From Clavibacter michiganensis (GTDB lineage: Bacteria > Actinomycetota > Actinomycetes > Actinomycetales > Microbacteriaceae): 64,000 nt of DNA. Shown here piece by piece: positions 8,645-16,934 of the stretch. The first letter of the stretch is position 1; the number at the start of each line of letters is the position of its first letter. Both the position numbers and the translations under genes were made by a program. The DNA is taken from the NCBI RefSeq assembly GCF_016907085.1, contig NZ_JAFBBJ010000001.1, positions 1,550,001-1,614,000 of the forward strand, read 5' to 3'. Below the pieces are notes generated by a model, which was not told the DNA's origin, ran no database searches, and worked only from the letters and a program-made list of their open reading frames with translations.

Positions 8645-9157
8645 ATGAGCGAGTCGCCCACCCCGCCGCACGACGAGACCTCGACGCAAGCCGCGCACCC
8701 CGCCGTCAGGATCCGCCCCGCCCGCGCCGAGGACATGCGGCGGGTCGCGGAGCTGCGCTGGCGGTGGAGCGTCGAGGAGTCCGGCACGGCACCCGCGACC
8801 GACGAGGCCGGCTACGTCGCGGCGACCACCGCATTCGCCGCGGCGCACCCCGACACGCACCGGTGCATCGTCGCGGAGGCGGACGGCGAGGTGGTGGGCA
8901 TGGCCTGGCTCGCCCTCACGGATCGCCCGCCGACGCCGGACGACCTGAGCCGGGTCGCCGGCGACGTCCAGTCCGTCTACGTCCTGCCGGCGCTGCGCGG
9001 ATCCGGGACGGGCGCGCGGCTCGTGGCGGCGCTGCTGGATCACGCCCGGGCGCGGGGCTGCCGGTACGTCCGCGTGCACTCCAGCGCCCGCGCGATGAGC
9101 CTCTACGCGCGCGCCGGGTTCGCGGTCGACGAGACGTACCGCGTCGTGCGCCTCTGA
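8645..9157 (+). CDS. GNAT-family N-acetyltransferase
   Basis: A 170-aa GNAT protein. After a polar N-terminus (about 18 aa) the fold begins at VRIRPARAEDMRRVAELR. The acetyl-CoA-binding motif A is VYVLPALRGSGTGARLVAAL (RGSGTG is the Q/RxxGxG/A loop), and motif B ends with LYARAGF. The substrate cannot be deduced. Single gene, preceded by a leaderless promoter. Confidence 0.9.
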   Translation: MSESPTPPHDETSTQAAHPAVRIRPARAEDMRRVAELRWRWSVEESGTAPATDEAGYVAATTAFAAAHPDTHRCIVAEADGEVVGMAWLALTDRPPTPDDLSRVAGDVQSVYVLPALRGSGTGARLVAALLDHARARGCRYVRVHSSARAMSLYARAGFAVDETYRVVRL

Positions 9158-9173
9158 GGCGCGGGCGCCGGGA

Positions 9174-9626
9174 TCACGCGGAGGCGCGCGCCGTCCGCCG
9201 CCGCTCGGCCGCGGTCATCACGAGGTACAGCGTCGTCCAGAGCACGAGGCCCGTGGCGAGGAAGATCCCGACGACCGCGAGCACGCCGCCCGCCGTGTCC
9301 ACGGGGAACCAGCCGCTGAGGAGGAGCGCCGGGAGGACCGTCACGAGCATGAGCGCGAAGTGCGTGATGGACTGCCGGGTGAGGCTCCAGCGGTCAACCT
9401 GGTAGAGGAGCGAGCCGGCGGCGGTCGCGGCGACGATCACGCCGACCGCGAGGGTGGAGCGGCCGTCGGCGGTCTGGCCGGAGGCGAGCAGGTGCGCGCC
9501 GATCGCCGACATGGCGACCAGCGGGATCCCGCCGAGGAGCGCGGCGCGGAGGAGCAGGCGCGGGCGGGGCACGGCCGCGGGATCGGGCGTCGGCGACGCG
9601 ACCTCTCGTGCTCGTGCTCGTCGCAT
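9174..9626 (-). CDS. small four-helix membrane protein (DUF3021-like)
   Basis: A 150-aa protein with about four hydrophobic segments (for example LLLRAALLGGIPLVAMSAIG and the LTVLPALLLSGW region) and short charged ends. The size and helix spacing resemble the DUF3021 membrane proteins found beside two-component regulators, but I hold this loosely. ATG at 9626 is preferred because GGGAGG lies 5 bp upstream; an in-frame extension further upstream is Arg-rich and unlikely to be translated. No linked partner. Confidence 0.7.
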   Translation of the reverse strand: MRRARAREVASPTPDPAAVPRPRLLLRAALLGGIPLVAMSAIGAHLLASGQTADGRSTLAVGVIVAATAAGSLLYQVDRWSLTRQSITHFALMLVTVLPALLLSGWFPVDTAGGVLAVVGIFLATGLVLWTTLYLVMTAAERRRTARASA

Positions 9627-9777
9627 GGAGCCTCCCGCGACCAGTCGACCACGGGCCGCGCAGGGACGGAACCCCCGGTGAGGGCGCCGTGTCGCGCATG
9701 CCCGCGGGGATCGCGCGATCGCTACGGTGGGTCTCGGCCTCCGCACCGGGTCGCATCAGCCCACCAGGGAGTCCGCC

Positions 9778-11181
9778 GTGCTCATCACCCTCACCTCGAC
9801 GGCGCCCTCGGCGTCGGACCTCAGCCATCTGCTCCGCAAGCACCCGGCCAAGGCGCAGTCCTTCGACCTCGCCGTCGGCACCGCGCACGTCCTCTACCCG
9901 GAGGCGACCGACGAGCGGTGCACCGTGGCGCTGCTGCTGGAGGTGGACCCGATCGCGCTCGTCCGCTCCACGCGCTTCCGGAGCTCAGGTGCGTCGAGCA
10001 TCGCGCACTACGTGAACGACCGGCCCTACGCGTCGTCGTCGATGCTCGCGGTCGCGCTCGGGCACGTGTTCCGCACGGCGATGGGCGGCCGCAGCGACAC
10101 GTTCCCGGAGCTGGCGGCGGGCACCCTGCCCCTCCGAATCACGGTCGCGGCCCTCCCCGCGCGCGGTGGCGCCGACCTCGTGCGCGACCTGTTCGCGCCG
10201 CTCGGCTGGCAGGTGGAGGCGACGCCCGTGCCGCTGGATCCCGCGCGCCCCGGCTGGGGCGACTCCCCGTACGTCGACCTCCTGCTCACCGGCGAGGTCC
10301 GCCTCGCCGACGCGCTGCGCCACCTCTACGTGCTGCTGCCCGTGCTCGACGACGGCAAGCACTACTGGGTCTCCGAGGACGAGGTGGGCAAGCTGCTCCG
10401 CGCCGGCGACGGCTGGCTGGCCGACCACCCGGCGCGCGACCTCATCACGCGCCGCTACCTCGCGCACCAGCGCGACCTCGTGGGCGAGGCGGGCGAGCTG
10501 CTCGACGCGGGATCCGATGGGCCCGCGGACGCCGCTGCAGCCACGGATGCGGGTGTCCTCGCGCCGCGCTCCCCCTCGCTCGCCCGCCTGCGCGCGGAGA
10601 CGGTGCACGCCGTGCTCACGGAGCTCGGCGCCCGCACGGTCGCGGACGTGGGCTGCGGATCCGGCGCGCTGCTGCGGCACCTGGTGGCCGATCCCGCGTT
10701 CACGACGATCATCGGCACCGACGTCTCCGCGTCCGACCTCGAGGCCGCGGCCCGTCGCCTCGACCTCCGCGAGGCGGGCGACCGGGTTCGCGAGCGGATC
10801 CGGCTGCTGCAGTCGTCCGCGACGTACGAGGACCCGCGCATCGCCGGCCTCGACGCGATCGTGCTGATGGAGGTGATCGAGCACGTGGACCCCGACCGGC
10901 ACGCGGCCCTCGAGGCGAGCGTGTTCGGATCCGCCTCCCCCGCCGCGGTCGTCGTCACGACCCCGAACGCCGAGCACAACGCGCTCTACCCGGGGCTCGC
11001 CACGGGCGCCCTCCGCCACCCCGACCACCGGTTCGAGTGGACCCGGGCGGAGTTCGCCGCATGGGCGGAGCGCGTGGCCGTCCACCACGGCTACCTGGTG
11101 GAGATCCGGCCCGTCGGCGACGCGGATCCCGTCCACGGCTCCCCCACCCAGCTCGCCCTGTTCCGGAAGGCCACGCGATGA
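9778..11181 (+). CDS. hen1: 3'-terminal RNA ribose 2'-O-methyltransferase Hen1
   Basis: A 467-aa bacterial Hen1. The N-terminal half (LITLTSTAPSASDLSHLLRKHP onward) is the domain that binds and stimulates Pnkp; the C-terminal half is an SAM-dependent methyltransferase with DVGCGSG around residues 290-296 and the Hen1 metal site E365, E368, H369 plus H400 in NAEHNALYP. The start is GTG at 9778 after AGGGA. It marks repaired RNA ends with a 2'-O-methyl group so that ribotoxins cannot cleave the same site again. It overlaps pnkp by 4 bp, the standard arrangement of this RNA repair operon. Confidence 0.95.
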   Translation: MLITLTSTAPSASDLSHLLRKHPAKAQSFDLAVGTAHVLYPEATDERCTVALLLEVDPIALVRSTRFRSSGASSIAHYVNDRPYASSSMLAVALGHVFRTAMGGRSDTFPELAAGTLPLRITVAALPARGGADLVRDLFAPLGWQVEATPVPLDPARPGWGDSPYVDLLLTGEVRLADALRHLYVLLPVLDDGKHYWVSEDEVGKLLRAGDGWLADHPARDLITRRYLAHQRDLVGEAGELLDAGSDGPADAAAATDAGVLAPRSPSLARLRAETVHAVLTELGARTVADVGCGSGALLRHLVADPAFTTIIGTDVSASDLEAAARRLDLREAGDRVRERIRLLQSSATYEDPRIAGLDAIVLMEVIEHVDPDRHAALEASVFGSASPAAVVVTTPNAEHNALYPGLATGALRHPDHRFEWTRAEFAAWAERVAVHHGYLVEIRPVGDADPVHGSPTQLALFRKATR

Positions 11182-13769
11182 CCGACTCGATCCTCCCGGA
11201 CCCGCTGCCCATCCCGCGCATGTCGCTCGTGCTGCTCGTCGGCGCGAGCGGATCCGGCAAGTCCACCTTCGCGCGCACGCACTTCGGCCCGTACGAGGTG
11301 CTGTCGAGCGACGTCTTCCGCGGCCTCGTCTCGAACGACGAGAACGACCAGAGCGCGACGTCCGCCGCCTTCGAGGCGCTGCGGCACGTCGCCGCGCACC
11401 GCCTCCGCCGGGGGCTGATGACCGTGATCGACGCCACGAACGTGCAGCCCGAGTCGCGCCGATCCCTCGTGCAGCTCGCGCGCGACCACGACGTGCTGCC
11501 CGTCGCGATCGTGCTGGACGTGCCGGTCGGCGTGTGCGTGGAGCGGAACGCCGCCCGCACGGACCGCACGTTCGGCGCGTCCGTCGTGAAGCGCCAGCAC
11601 GACCAGCTCCAGCGGTCGCTGAAGGGCCTCGGCCGCGAGGGCTTCCGCAGGGTGCACGTGCTCCGCGGCGTGGACGAGATCGCCGCCGCGCGCTTCACGG
11701 TCGCGCCGCTCCTCAACGACCTCCGCCACGAGCGCGGCCCCTTCGACGCGATCGGCGACGTGCACGGCTGCCGCGCGGAGCTCGAGACGCTGCTCGGGGA
11801 GCTGGGCTACGAGATCCGGCGCGACGAGCGGGGCCGACCGGTCGACGCCGCGCACCCGGAAGGCCGCCGCGTCGTGTTCCTCGGCGACCTCGTGGACCGC
11901 GGACCCGACACCCCGGGGGTGCTCCGCCTCGCGATGGGCATGGTGCGCGCCGGCCATGCGTTCGCGGTGCCCGGCAACCACGAGGACAAGCTCGTGAAGG
12001 CGCTGCAGGGGAAGAAGGTGCGGGTCGCGTACGGCCTGGCCGAGTCGCTGGCGCAGCTCGCCGAGGAGGACGAGGCGTTCCGCGTCGACGTCGAGCGGTT
12101 CTGCCGCGAGCTCGTCTCGCACCTCGTGCTCGACGGCGGCGACCTCGTCGTCGCGCACGCCGGCCTGATCGAGGCGTACCAGGGCCGCGCGTCCGGCCGC
12201 GTGCGCGCGTTCGCGCTCTGGGGCGACGCCACGATCGGCGAGACCGACGAGCGCGGCCTGCCCGTGCGCCGCGACTGGGCGCTCGACTACCGCGGATCCG
12301 CGACGGTCCTCTACGGGCACGTCGCCGGGGTCGGGACCGAGTGGGTCAACGGCACCATGTGCCTCGACACCGGATGCGTCTTCGGCGGCGAGCTCACCGC
12401 CCTCCGCTGGCCCGAGCGCGAGGTCGTCGCCGTGCCCGCCGAGCGGGTGTGGTCGGAGCCGGCCGTGCCGCTCGGCCGCCGGTACGCCTCGTCCGCCGCC
12501 GCGTCCGGATCGGGATCCGTCGCGGACGACGCGCGCGCCCCCGGCCTGCTCCGCATCGACGACGTGCTCGGCAAGCAGGTCGTGGAGACGCGGGCCTTCG
12601 GCCGGGTCGGGATCCGCGAGGACGCCGCCGCCGGCGCCCTCGAGACCATGAGCCGCTTCGCCGTCGACCCGCGGCACCTCCTCTACCTGCCGCCGACGAT
12701 GAGCCCGCCCGCGACCTCGCCCCGTGACGACGTGCTCGAGCACCCGGCCGAGGCGTTCGAGGCGTACCGGCGCGACGGGCTCGAGCGGGTGATCTGCGAG
12801 GAGAAGCACATGGGATCCCGCGCGGTCGTGCTCCTCACCCGCGACCCGGCCCGCTTCGGCGCGCCCGGGGGCTGGCGCGGCGTCGTGCACACGCGCACCG
12901 GCCGCCCGTTCTTCGGCGCCGACGACACGGACGCGCTGCTCGCCCGGCTGGACGCCGCGGTGGATTCGGCCGGGCTGTGGGCGGAGCTCGACACGTCGTG
13001 GATCCTGCTCGACGCCGAGCTGCTGCCGTGGTCGGCGAAGGCCGGACCGCTGATCCGCGACCAGTACGCGTCCGTCGGCGCCGCGGCGACCGCCGCGTTG
13101 CCCGCCGCCGTCCGCACGCTCGAGCAGGCGGCTGCGAACGGCATCGACGTCGCCGACCTCCTCGAGCGCACGCGCGCCCGGGCCGCCGACGCCGAGGCGT
13201 ACGTCGCCGCGTACCGGCGCCACGCCGCGCCCTACGACGGCCTAGACGACGTGCGCCTCGCCCCGTTCCAGCTCCTCGCCACCGAGGGCGCGACGCACCT
13301 GGCGCGCGAGCACGCGTGGCACCTGGCGCTGGCCGGGCGGCTGGCGGACGCGGATCCGGGCCTCGTGATCCCCACGCGCTCCCGCGAGGTCGACCTCGCT
13401 TCGCCGGAGGCGGAGGCGGCCGCGACGCGCTGGTGGCAGGAGCTGACGGACGCGGGCGGCGAGGGCATGGTCGTGAAGCCCGTCGCCGGTCTCGTCCGCG
13501 GGCGGAAGGCGCTCGCGCAGCCGGGCATCAAGGTGCGCGGCCGCGAGTACCTGCGGATCGTCTACGGCCCCGACTACACGGAGCCCGCGAACCTCCACCG
13601 CCTCCGCGACCGCGACGTCGGGCACAAGCGGTCGATGGCGCTCCGCGAGTACGCGCTCGGCGTGGAGGCGGTCGAGCGCTTCGTCGCGGGCGAGCCGACG
13701 TGGCGCGTGCACCAGGCGGTCTTCGCCGTGCTGGCGATGGAGTCCGAGCCGGTGGATCCGCGGCTGTGA
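11178..13769 (+). CDS. pnkp: polynucleotide kinase-phosphatase-ligase Pnkp
   Basis: An 863-aa three-domain RNA repair enzyme. The kinase domain has the P-loop GASGSGKST (K28). The middle metallophosphatase has GDVHG (D194, H196), GDLVDRGPD and GNHED. The C-terminal adenylyltransferase has K543 in EEKHMGSRAV as the likely AMP-accepting lysine, and a later VVKPVAGL stretch as motif V. It heals and seals RNA broken by site-specific endonucleases, and needs Hen1 for ligation. Full length compared with characterised bacterial Pnkp; no disruption seen. Confidence 0.95.
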   Translation: MTDSILPDPLPIPRMSLVLLVGASGSGKSTFARTHFGPYEVLSSDVFRGLVSNDENDQSATSAAFEALRHVAAHRLRRGLMTVIDATNVQPESRRSLVQLARDHDVLPVAIVLDVPVGVCVERNAARTDRTFGASVVKRQHDQLQRSLKGLGREGFRRVHVLRGVDEIAAARFTVAPLLNDLRHERGPFDAIGDVHGCRAELETLLGELGYEIRRDERGRPVDAAHPEGRRVVFLGDLVDRGPDTPGVLRLAMGMVRAGHAFAVPGNHEDKLVKALQGKKVRVAYGLAESLAQLAEEDEAFRVDVERFCRELVSHLVLDGGDLVVAHAGLIEAYQGRASGRVRAFALWGDATIGETDERGLPVRRDWALDYRGSATVLYGHVAGVGTEWVNGTMCLDTGCVFGGELTALRWPEREVVAVPAERVWSEPAVPLGRRYASSAAASGSGSVADDARAPGLLRIDDVLGKQVVETRAFGRVGIREDAAAGALETMSRFAVDPRHLLYLPPTMSPPATSPRDDVLEHPAEAFEAYRRDGLERVICEEKHMGSRAVVLLTRDPARFGAPGGWRGVVHTRTGRPFFGADDTDALLARLDAAVDSAGLWAELDTSWILLDAELLPWSAKAGPLIRDQYASVGAAATAALPAAVRTLEQAAANGIDVADLLERTRARAADAEAYVAAYRRHAAPYDGLDDVRLAPFQLLATEGATHLAREHAWHLALAGRLADADPGLVIPTRSREVDLASPEAEAAATRWWQELTDAGGEGMVVKPVAGLVRGRKALAQPGIKVRGREYLRIVYGPDYTEPANLHRLRDRDVGHKRSMALREYALGVEAVERFVAGEPTWRVHQAVFAVLAMESEPVDPRL

Positions 13770-13816
13770 TCGCGAGCCCGTGTGGACGCTCGGGGGCCGC
13801 GCGGCGCGCCCGCGGC

Positions 13817-13822
13817 TAGCCT
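13817..13822 (+). promoter_or_regulatory. leaderless -10 (TAGCCT)
   Basis: TAGCCT ends 6 bp before the ATG at 13829. This supports the reality of the very small gene that follows. Confidence 0.55.
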
Positions 13823-13828
13823 CGCGGG

Positions 13829-13987
13829 ATGCCCGCCGCCCCCGCCGCCCGATCCGGCGGGGTGCGCGCGGTCACCCGTGCGGGGCACGTCCTCGCGTCG
13901 GTCGTGATGGGGATCCTGCTGGCCGTGCTGACGCTGGGCCTCGCGCTCGACGGATCCCTTCGGGGCCTCGACGACCGGGACGCCTGA
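13829..13987 (+). CDS. 52-aa single-helix membrane protein
   Basis: A short frame encoding MPAAPAARSGGVRAVTRAGH, then one hydrophobic segment (VLASVVMGILLAVLTLGLAL) and a polar tail ending DDRDA. It has a well-placed leaderless -10 but no ribosome binding site. Composition and codon use look native. It lies 59 bp after pnkp on the same strand, but nothing links it functionally to RNA repair. Too short for a family assignment. Confidence 0.5.
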   Translation: MPAAPAARSGGVRAVTRAGHVLASVVMGILLAVLTLGLALDGSLRGLDDRDA

Positions 13988-14021
13988 CGGCCGCGCCGAC
14001 GCCCGCCGCGGCGACGCGGCA

Positions 14022-14852
14022 TCAGGCAGGAGGCGCGACGGCCCACGCGGTCGTGGCGTCGCACGCATCCGGGATCCCCGGACGGTCGCGCAGGTCGCGC
14101 GGCGACGTGGGCTCCGAGACCGTCCCGCCGCCGAACGAGACCTGTTCACCGAGCGCGTGCACCTCGTCGCCGGTGGTGAGCGTCGCGCCGTCCCAGGAGG
14201 TGGTCTGCTCCGGGAAGAGCGGCAGGACGAGGTCGGTGCCCTCGTCGCCCGGCGTCCCCCTCTCGAGGTAGACGCACCCGTCGCGCACGACGAGCACCCC
14301 GGCCACCAGGGCCGCGTTCGCGAAGCCGTCGGACACGTAGGTGGCGATCCGGGCGGGAGCGACGTCGTCGTCGTGGGGCTCGAGCACGAGGTCGAGGGAC
14401 GGCTCGTCCTCGCGGTCGAGGACCACGTCGAGCCGCTCGACGGCCGTCCGCCCCTCGGGCACGGCGACCGCGTACGTGGTGGGGCCCAGGTCGTCGGTGC
14501 ACGCGGGGCCGCCCATGACCTCCATGCCGACGCGCAGCCCGCCTCCGTCGATGCGCACCGACGTCGGGGCCTCCGGACAGCTCGACGAGCCGTAGGTGGT
14601 GACGAGGAAGCGCTGGCCGACCTCGAGCCAGCGCACGTCCGGATCCGTGTGCGCCGGGCCCTCGAACGTGACCAGCCCCGCCCCGGCGGCGTCGAAGCGC
14701 TGCCCGACGACGATCGGCTGGGGCGGGTGGGTCGCCACGAGGACGACCGCGGCCAGCGCGGCGGCTCCGATCGCCGCGGTGGCCACGCCGATGCGCGTCA
14801 TCGTCCGCGTGAAGACGGGATCGCTCCCGTGGCCGTCCTCGCGTCGCCGCAT
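14022..14852 (-). CDS. membrane-anchored extracytoplasmic protein, unknown function
   Basis: A 276-aa protein with a short basic cytoplasmic N-terminus (MRRREDGHGSDP), one transmembrane helix (IGVATAAIGAAALAAVVLVA, about residues 20-40) and an external domain with two to four cysteines that may pair. GGAGGGAG lies just upstream of the chosen ATG. I do not recognise a family. It lies immediately downstream of the orphan prpB tail, in the same direction as prpDB. It may have been next to prpB before the insertion. Confidence 0.7.
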   Translation of the reverse strand: MRRREDGHGSDPVFTRTMTRIGVATAAIGAAALAAVVLVATHPPQPIVVGQRFDAAGAGLVTFEGPAHTDPDVRWLEVGQRFLVTTYGSSSCPEAPTSVRIDGGGLRVGMEVMGGPACTDDLGPTTYAVAVPEGRTAVERLDVVLDREDEPSLDLVLEPHDDDVAPARIATYVSDGFANAALVAGVLVVRDGCVYLERGTPGDEGTDLVLPLFPEQTTSWDGATLTTGDEVHALGEQVSFGGGTVSEPTSPRDLRDRPGIPDACDATTAWAVAPPA

Positions 14853-14938
14853 GCGCGCTCCCTCCGCTGCCCGAGTCGACCACACGCCTGCCGTGCGGAC
14901 CACCCTCCCGATCGGGTGGGGCGCCGGGCCCGGCGCGG

Positions 14939-15138
14939 ATCACGCCCCGCCGCGGTTCCCCTCCAGCGTGAAGGTGAAGACGTCCTCGTCGAACGCGCTG
15001 TAGCCCGCGTAGTCGAGCAGCTCGTAGAGGCGGGCGCGGGTCTGCATCTCGGGCACCTTCGACGCGAGCGTCCCCTCCTCCAGGATCGCGTCGAGGCCGC
15101 GCTCGGCGGCGCCCATCGCGAGGCGCAGCAGCGACACG
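14939..15138 (-). pseudogene. orphan copy of the prpB 3' end (direct repeat A)
   Basis: About 200 bp that matches 16735-16934 at roughly 95% (about nine differences counted by eye), including the last 67 or so codons of prpB and the identical stop position. It encodes the same SLLRLAMGAAERGLDAILEE and DEDVFTFTLEGNRGGA ends, with one Ala-to-Ser change; the other differences are silent. It lacks the start and the catalytic part and cannot be functional. Together with copy B it brackets the insert 15139-16734. Confidence 0.9.
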
Positions 15139-15279
15139 ATCAGCCTCACGGACTGCCGACCGCCACCGCTCGCAGACACCATCGGTGGACGACGGGCGCG
15201 ATGCTGCTCCTAGCGGAGCTACCTTCGGCGGACCACCGGCCGGGGTGATCCCGGTATCCGATTGAAGGGATCTCTGATC

Positions 15280-16164
15280 ATGACCACACGAGGCACCGTC
15301 GCCTCTCGAATCGTCGCCGGCATCTGCCTGGCGACACTCTTCAACATCCCGGCGATGGCCGCTACGGCCGCTGAGCCCCCCTCCTCGCATCCTCTGAGCA
15401 TGGCGTCTGGCGCTCACCCGATCTCCACCGGCGCGACCGCCGACCGAGTCTGGTTCGTGGGCTCTCCGACAGAATCCTTTTCCGACGTGGTCGCGCGCGC
15501 GATCGCTGCCGACCCGGCATCCGCCCGCGAATGGAAGGACGTGCTCTCGGGCGTCACATCGCGGGTACAAGGAGGTGCCGACGTCCATCTGCCGGGTGAC
15601 GCCGCGAACCTCGACGACGAGAAGGTGCAGCTGGCGGACGCAACCGGTCTCGCCACTCGCTCCGCTTCGTCCCCGGAGTCGGATGAGGTCCGCCCGGACG
15701 CGCTGGGCGGCACCGAATTCGAGCTGCGAGGGGTGGCCGTGAACTCGAACCACACTTGGCAGGTCCATACCGAGATCGATGGGGGCTTCTGCGATCCGGA
15801 GGGTTGCGAAACGACCGATGTGACGCGCCAGACATGGAAGGTGACCCCGGGCCGAGGGGGAGACAGGTTCAACTTCACTTCCACGAGAGTGGGCAGCGGC
15901 AATCTCAGTGACATATACGCGAATCTCGCGGTCGACTGCAACGGCCGTGAGTGCGGCTCCGGGACAGCGGGGAAGGCCGGGCCACGGAACGGCAACGGCT
16001 CGGGTTCGCCGGTGGTGGTGCACAGGAGCAACGCTGGAGGCGCCCAAGTCGATCGCATTCAGATGCATGCGTTCTTCTCCCGCAATCGCTCCGACTACTT
16101 CGACTCAGTGCGCACTGGTACGGCTCAGTGCGGAACGGGTTCGACCTACGCATGCGTCTACTAG
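15280..16164 (+). CDS. secreted orphan protein, unknown function
   Basis: A 294-aa protein with a typical signal peptide (basic MTTRGTVASR, hydrophobic IVAGICLATLFNIPAMAA, likely cleavage after AMAATA or so). The mature part is polar, with six cysteines (C in FCDPEGCETT, VDCNGREC, AQCGTGSTYACVY) that could form three disulfides, and a Gly/Asn-rich loop (GPRNGNGSGS). ATG at 15280 follows GAAGGGA. No family recognised. Its cassette position and codon use suggest acquisition by transfer. A secreted enzyme, effector or toxin are all possible; none is supported directly. Confidence 0.72.
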   Translation: MTTRGTVASRIVAGICLATLFNIPAMAATAAEPPSSHPLSMASGAHPISTGATADRVWFVGSPTESFSDVVARAIAADPASAREWKDVLSGVTSRVQGGADVHLPGDAANLDDEKVQLADATGLATRSASSPESDEVRPDALGGTEFELRGVAVNSNHTWQVHTEIDGGFCDPEGCETTDVTRQTWKVTPGRGGDRFNFTSTRVGSGNLSDIYANLAVDCNGRECGSGTAGKAGPRNGNGSGSPVVVHRSNAGGAQVDRIQMHAFFSRNRSDYFDSVRTGTAQCGTGSTYACVY

Positions 16165-16183
16165 AAGACGGGAAGGCCTGACG

Positions 16184-16702
16184 ATGTCCGACGAAGATCT
16201 CTTGAGGCGGTATGAGGCCGAGGGTGAACGCCATGAGCGGTCACAGCTGGAATGGGTGCCCGCGCCGCTCGCCGTCCGAGTCGTGCTCGCCCTCAGCGGC
16301 GGACGCGCCTTCTGGGTGGACGCGTTCAGGGGGTACCCCGACGGAATCGCATTCACCGCCCACTATCGGTGGATCGTCGGCGATCCACCCGCGGCCGATC
16401 CCGATGACTGGCCCGAGCTCGCCGCCCAGTTCCCTGTCGCTGATCCTGTCTCAGTGACCGCGAATGTCGACGGGCACGACGATCCGCGCACCGCAGGCGC
16501 CCAGGGCGGCCACGCCCTTCACGCCATGGGAAGCGCCGGCCTTCCGGGGATCGCGACCGCCGAGTGGTGGCTCCCCGAGGTCCCCCGGGCGTCGCTCACG
16601 CTGGCGTTCTCCCATCCCTCGATCGGGCTCGCCGGCTCGGCCGTCGTGGATGCGCGGGGGTGGGCGGACGAGATCGCTGCGCACGCGATCCGGATCGAGT
16701 GA
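16184..16702 (+). CDS. unknown cytoplasmic protein paired with the secreted orphan
   Basis: A 172-aa protein without signal peptide or transmembrane segment, beginning MSDEDLLRRYEAEGERHERS and rich in Trp and Pro (WVPAPL, YRWIVGDPPAADPDDWPEL, ATAEWWLPEVP). GGGAAGG lies 7 bp upstream of the ATG and the gene follows the secreted one after 19 bp, so the two form an operon. The small soluble acidic character would fit an immunity or chaperone-like partner, but that is only inference. Confidence 0.68.
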   Translation: MSDEDLLRRYEAEGERHERSQLEWVPAPLAVRVVLALSGGRAFWVDAFRGYPDGIAFTAHYRWIVGDPPAADPDDWPELAAQFPVADPVSVTANVDGHDDPRTAGAQGGHALHAMGSAGLPGIATAEWWLPEVPRASLTLAFSHPSIGLAGSAVVDARGWADEIAAHAIRIE

Positions 16703-16734
16703 CGCCGCTGCTCGACGACGGGACCGCGGCGGGC

Positions 16735-16934
16735 ATCACGCCCCGCCGCGGTTCCCCTCCAGCGTGAAGGTGAAGACGTCCTCGTCGAACGCGCTGTAGC
16801 CCGCGTAGTCGAGCAGCTCGTAGAGGCGCGCGCGTGTCTGCATCTCGGGCACCTTCGCCGCGAGAGTGCCCTCCTCGAGGATCGCGTCCAGGCCGCGCTC
16901 GGCGGCGCCCATCGCGAGGCGCAGGAGCGAGACC
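16735..16934 (-). repeat. direct repeat B (3' end of intact prpB)
   Basis: The copy that forms the real end of prpB; it matches 14939-15138 with a constant offset of 1796 bp. The similarity stops abruptly upstream at about 16934 (B continues into prpB, A into unrelated sequence) and downstream just past the stop codon. Confidence 0.9.

Larger units (their letters stand above)
15139..16734. other. 1.6-kb inserted segment between prpB tail repeats
   Basis: This segment separates the two prpB tail copies and holds two genes unrelated to propionate metabolism, both on the opposite strand to prpB. Its base composition is visibly less GC-rich than its surroundings (runs such as ATTGAAGGGATCTCTGATCATG), codons ending in A/T are more frequent, and the GGATCC word common elsewhere in the window is absent. 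The first 140 bp carry no gene but probably the promoter for 15280. No integrase or transposase is present. Confidence 0.75.

Noticed and set aside
14940..15182. 80-codon frame covering the orphan prpB tail as a gene
   Set aside because: It is a fragment of prpB with an accidental upstream start; no catalytic residues.
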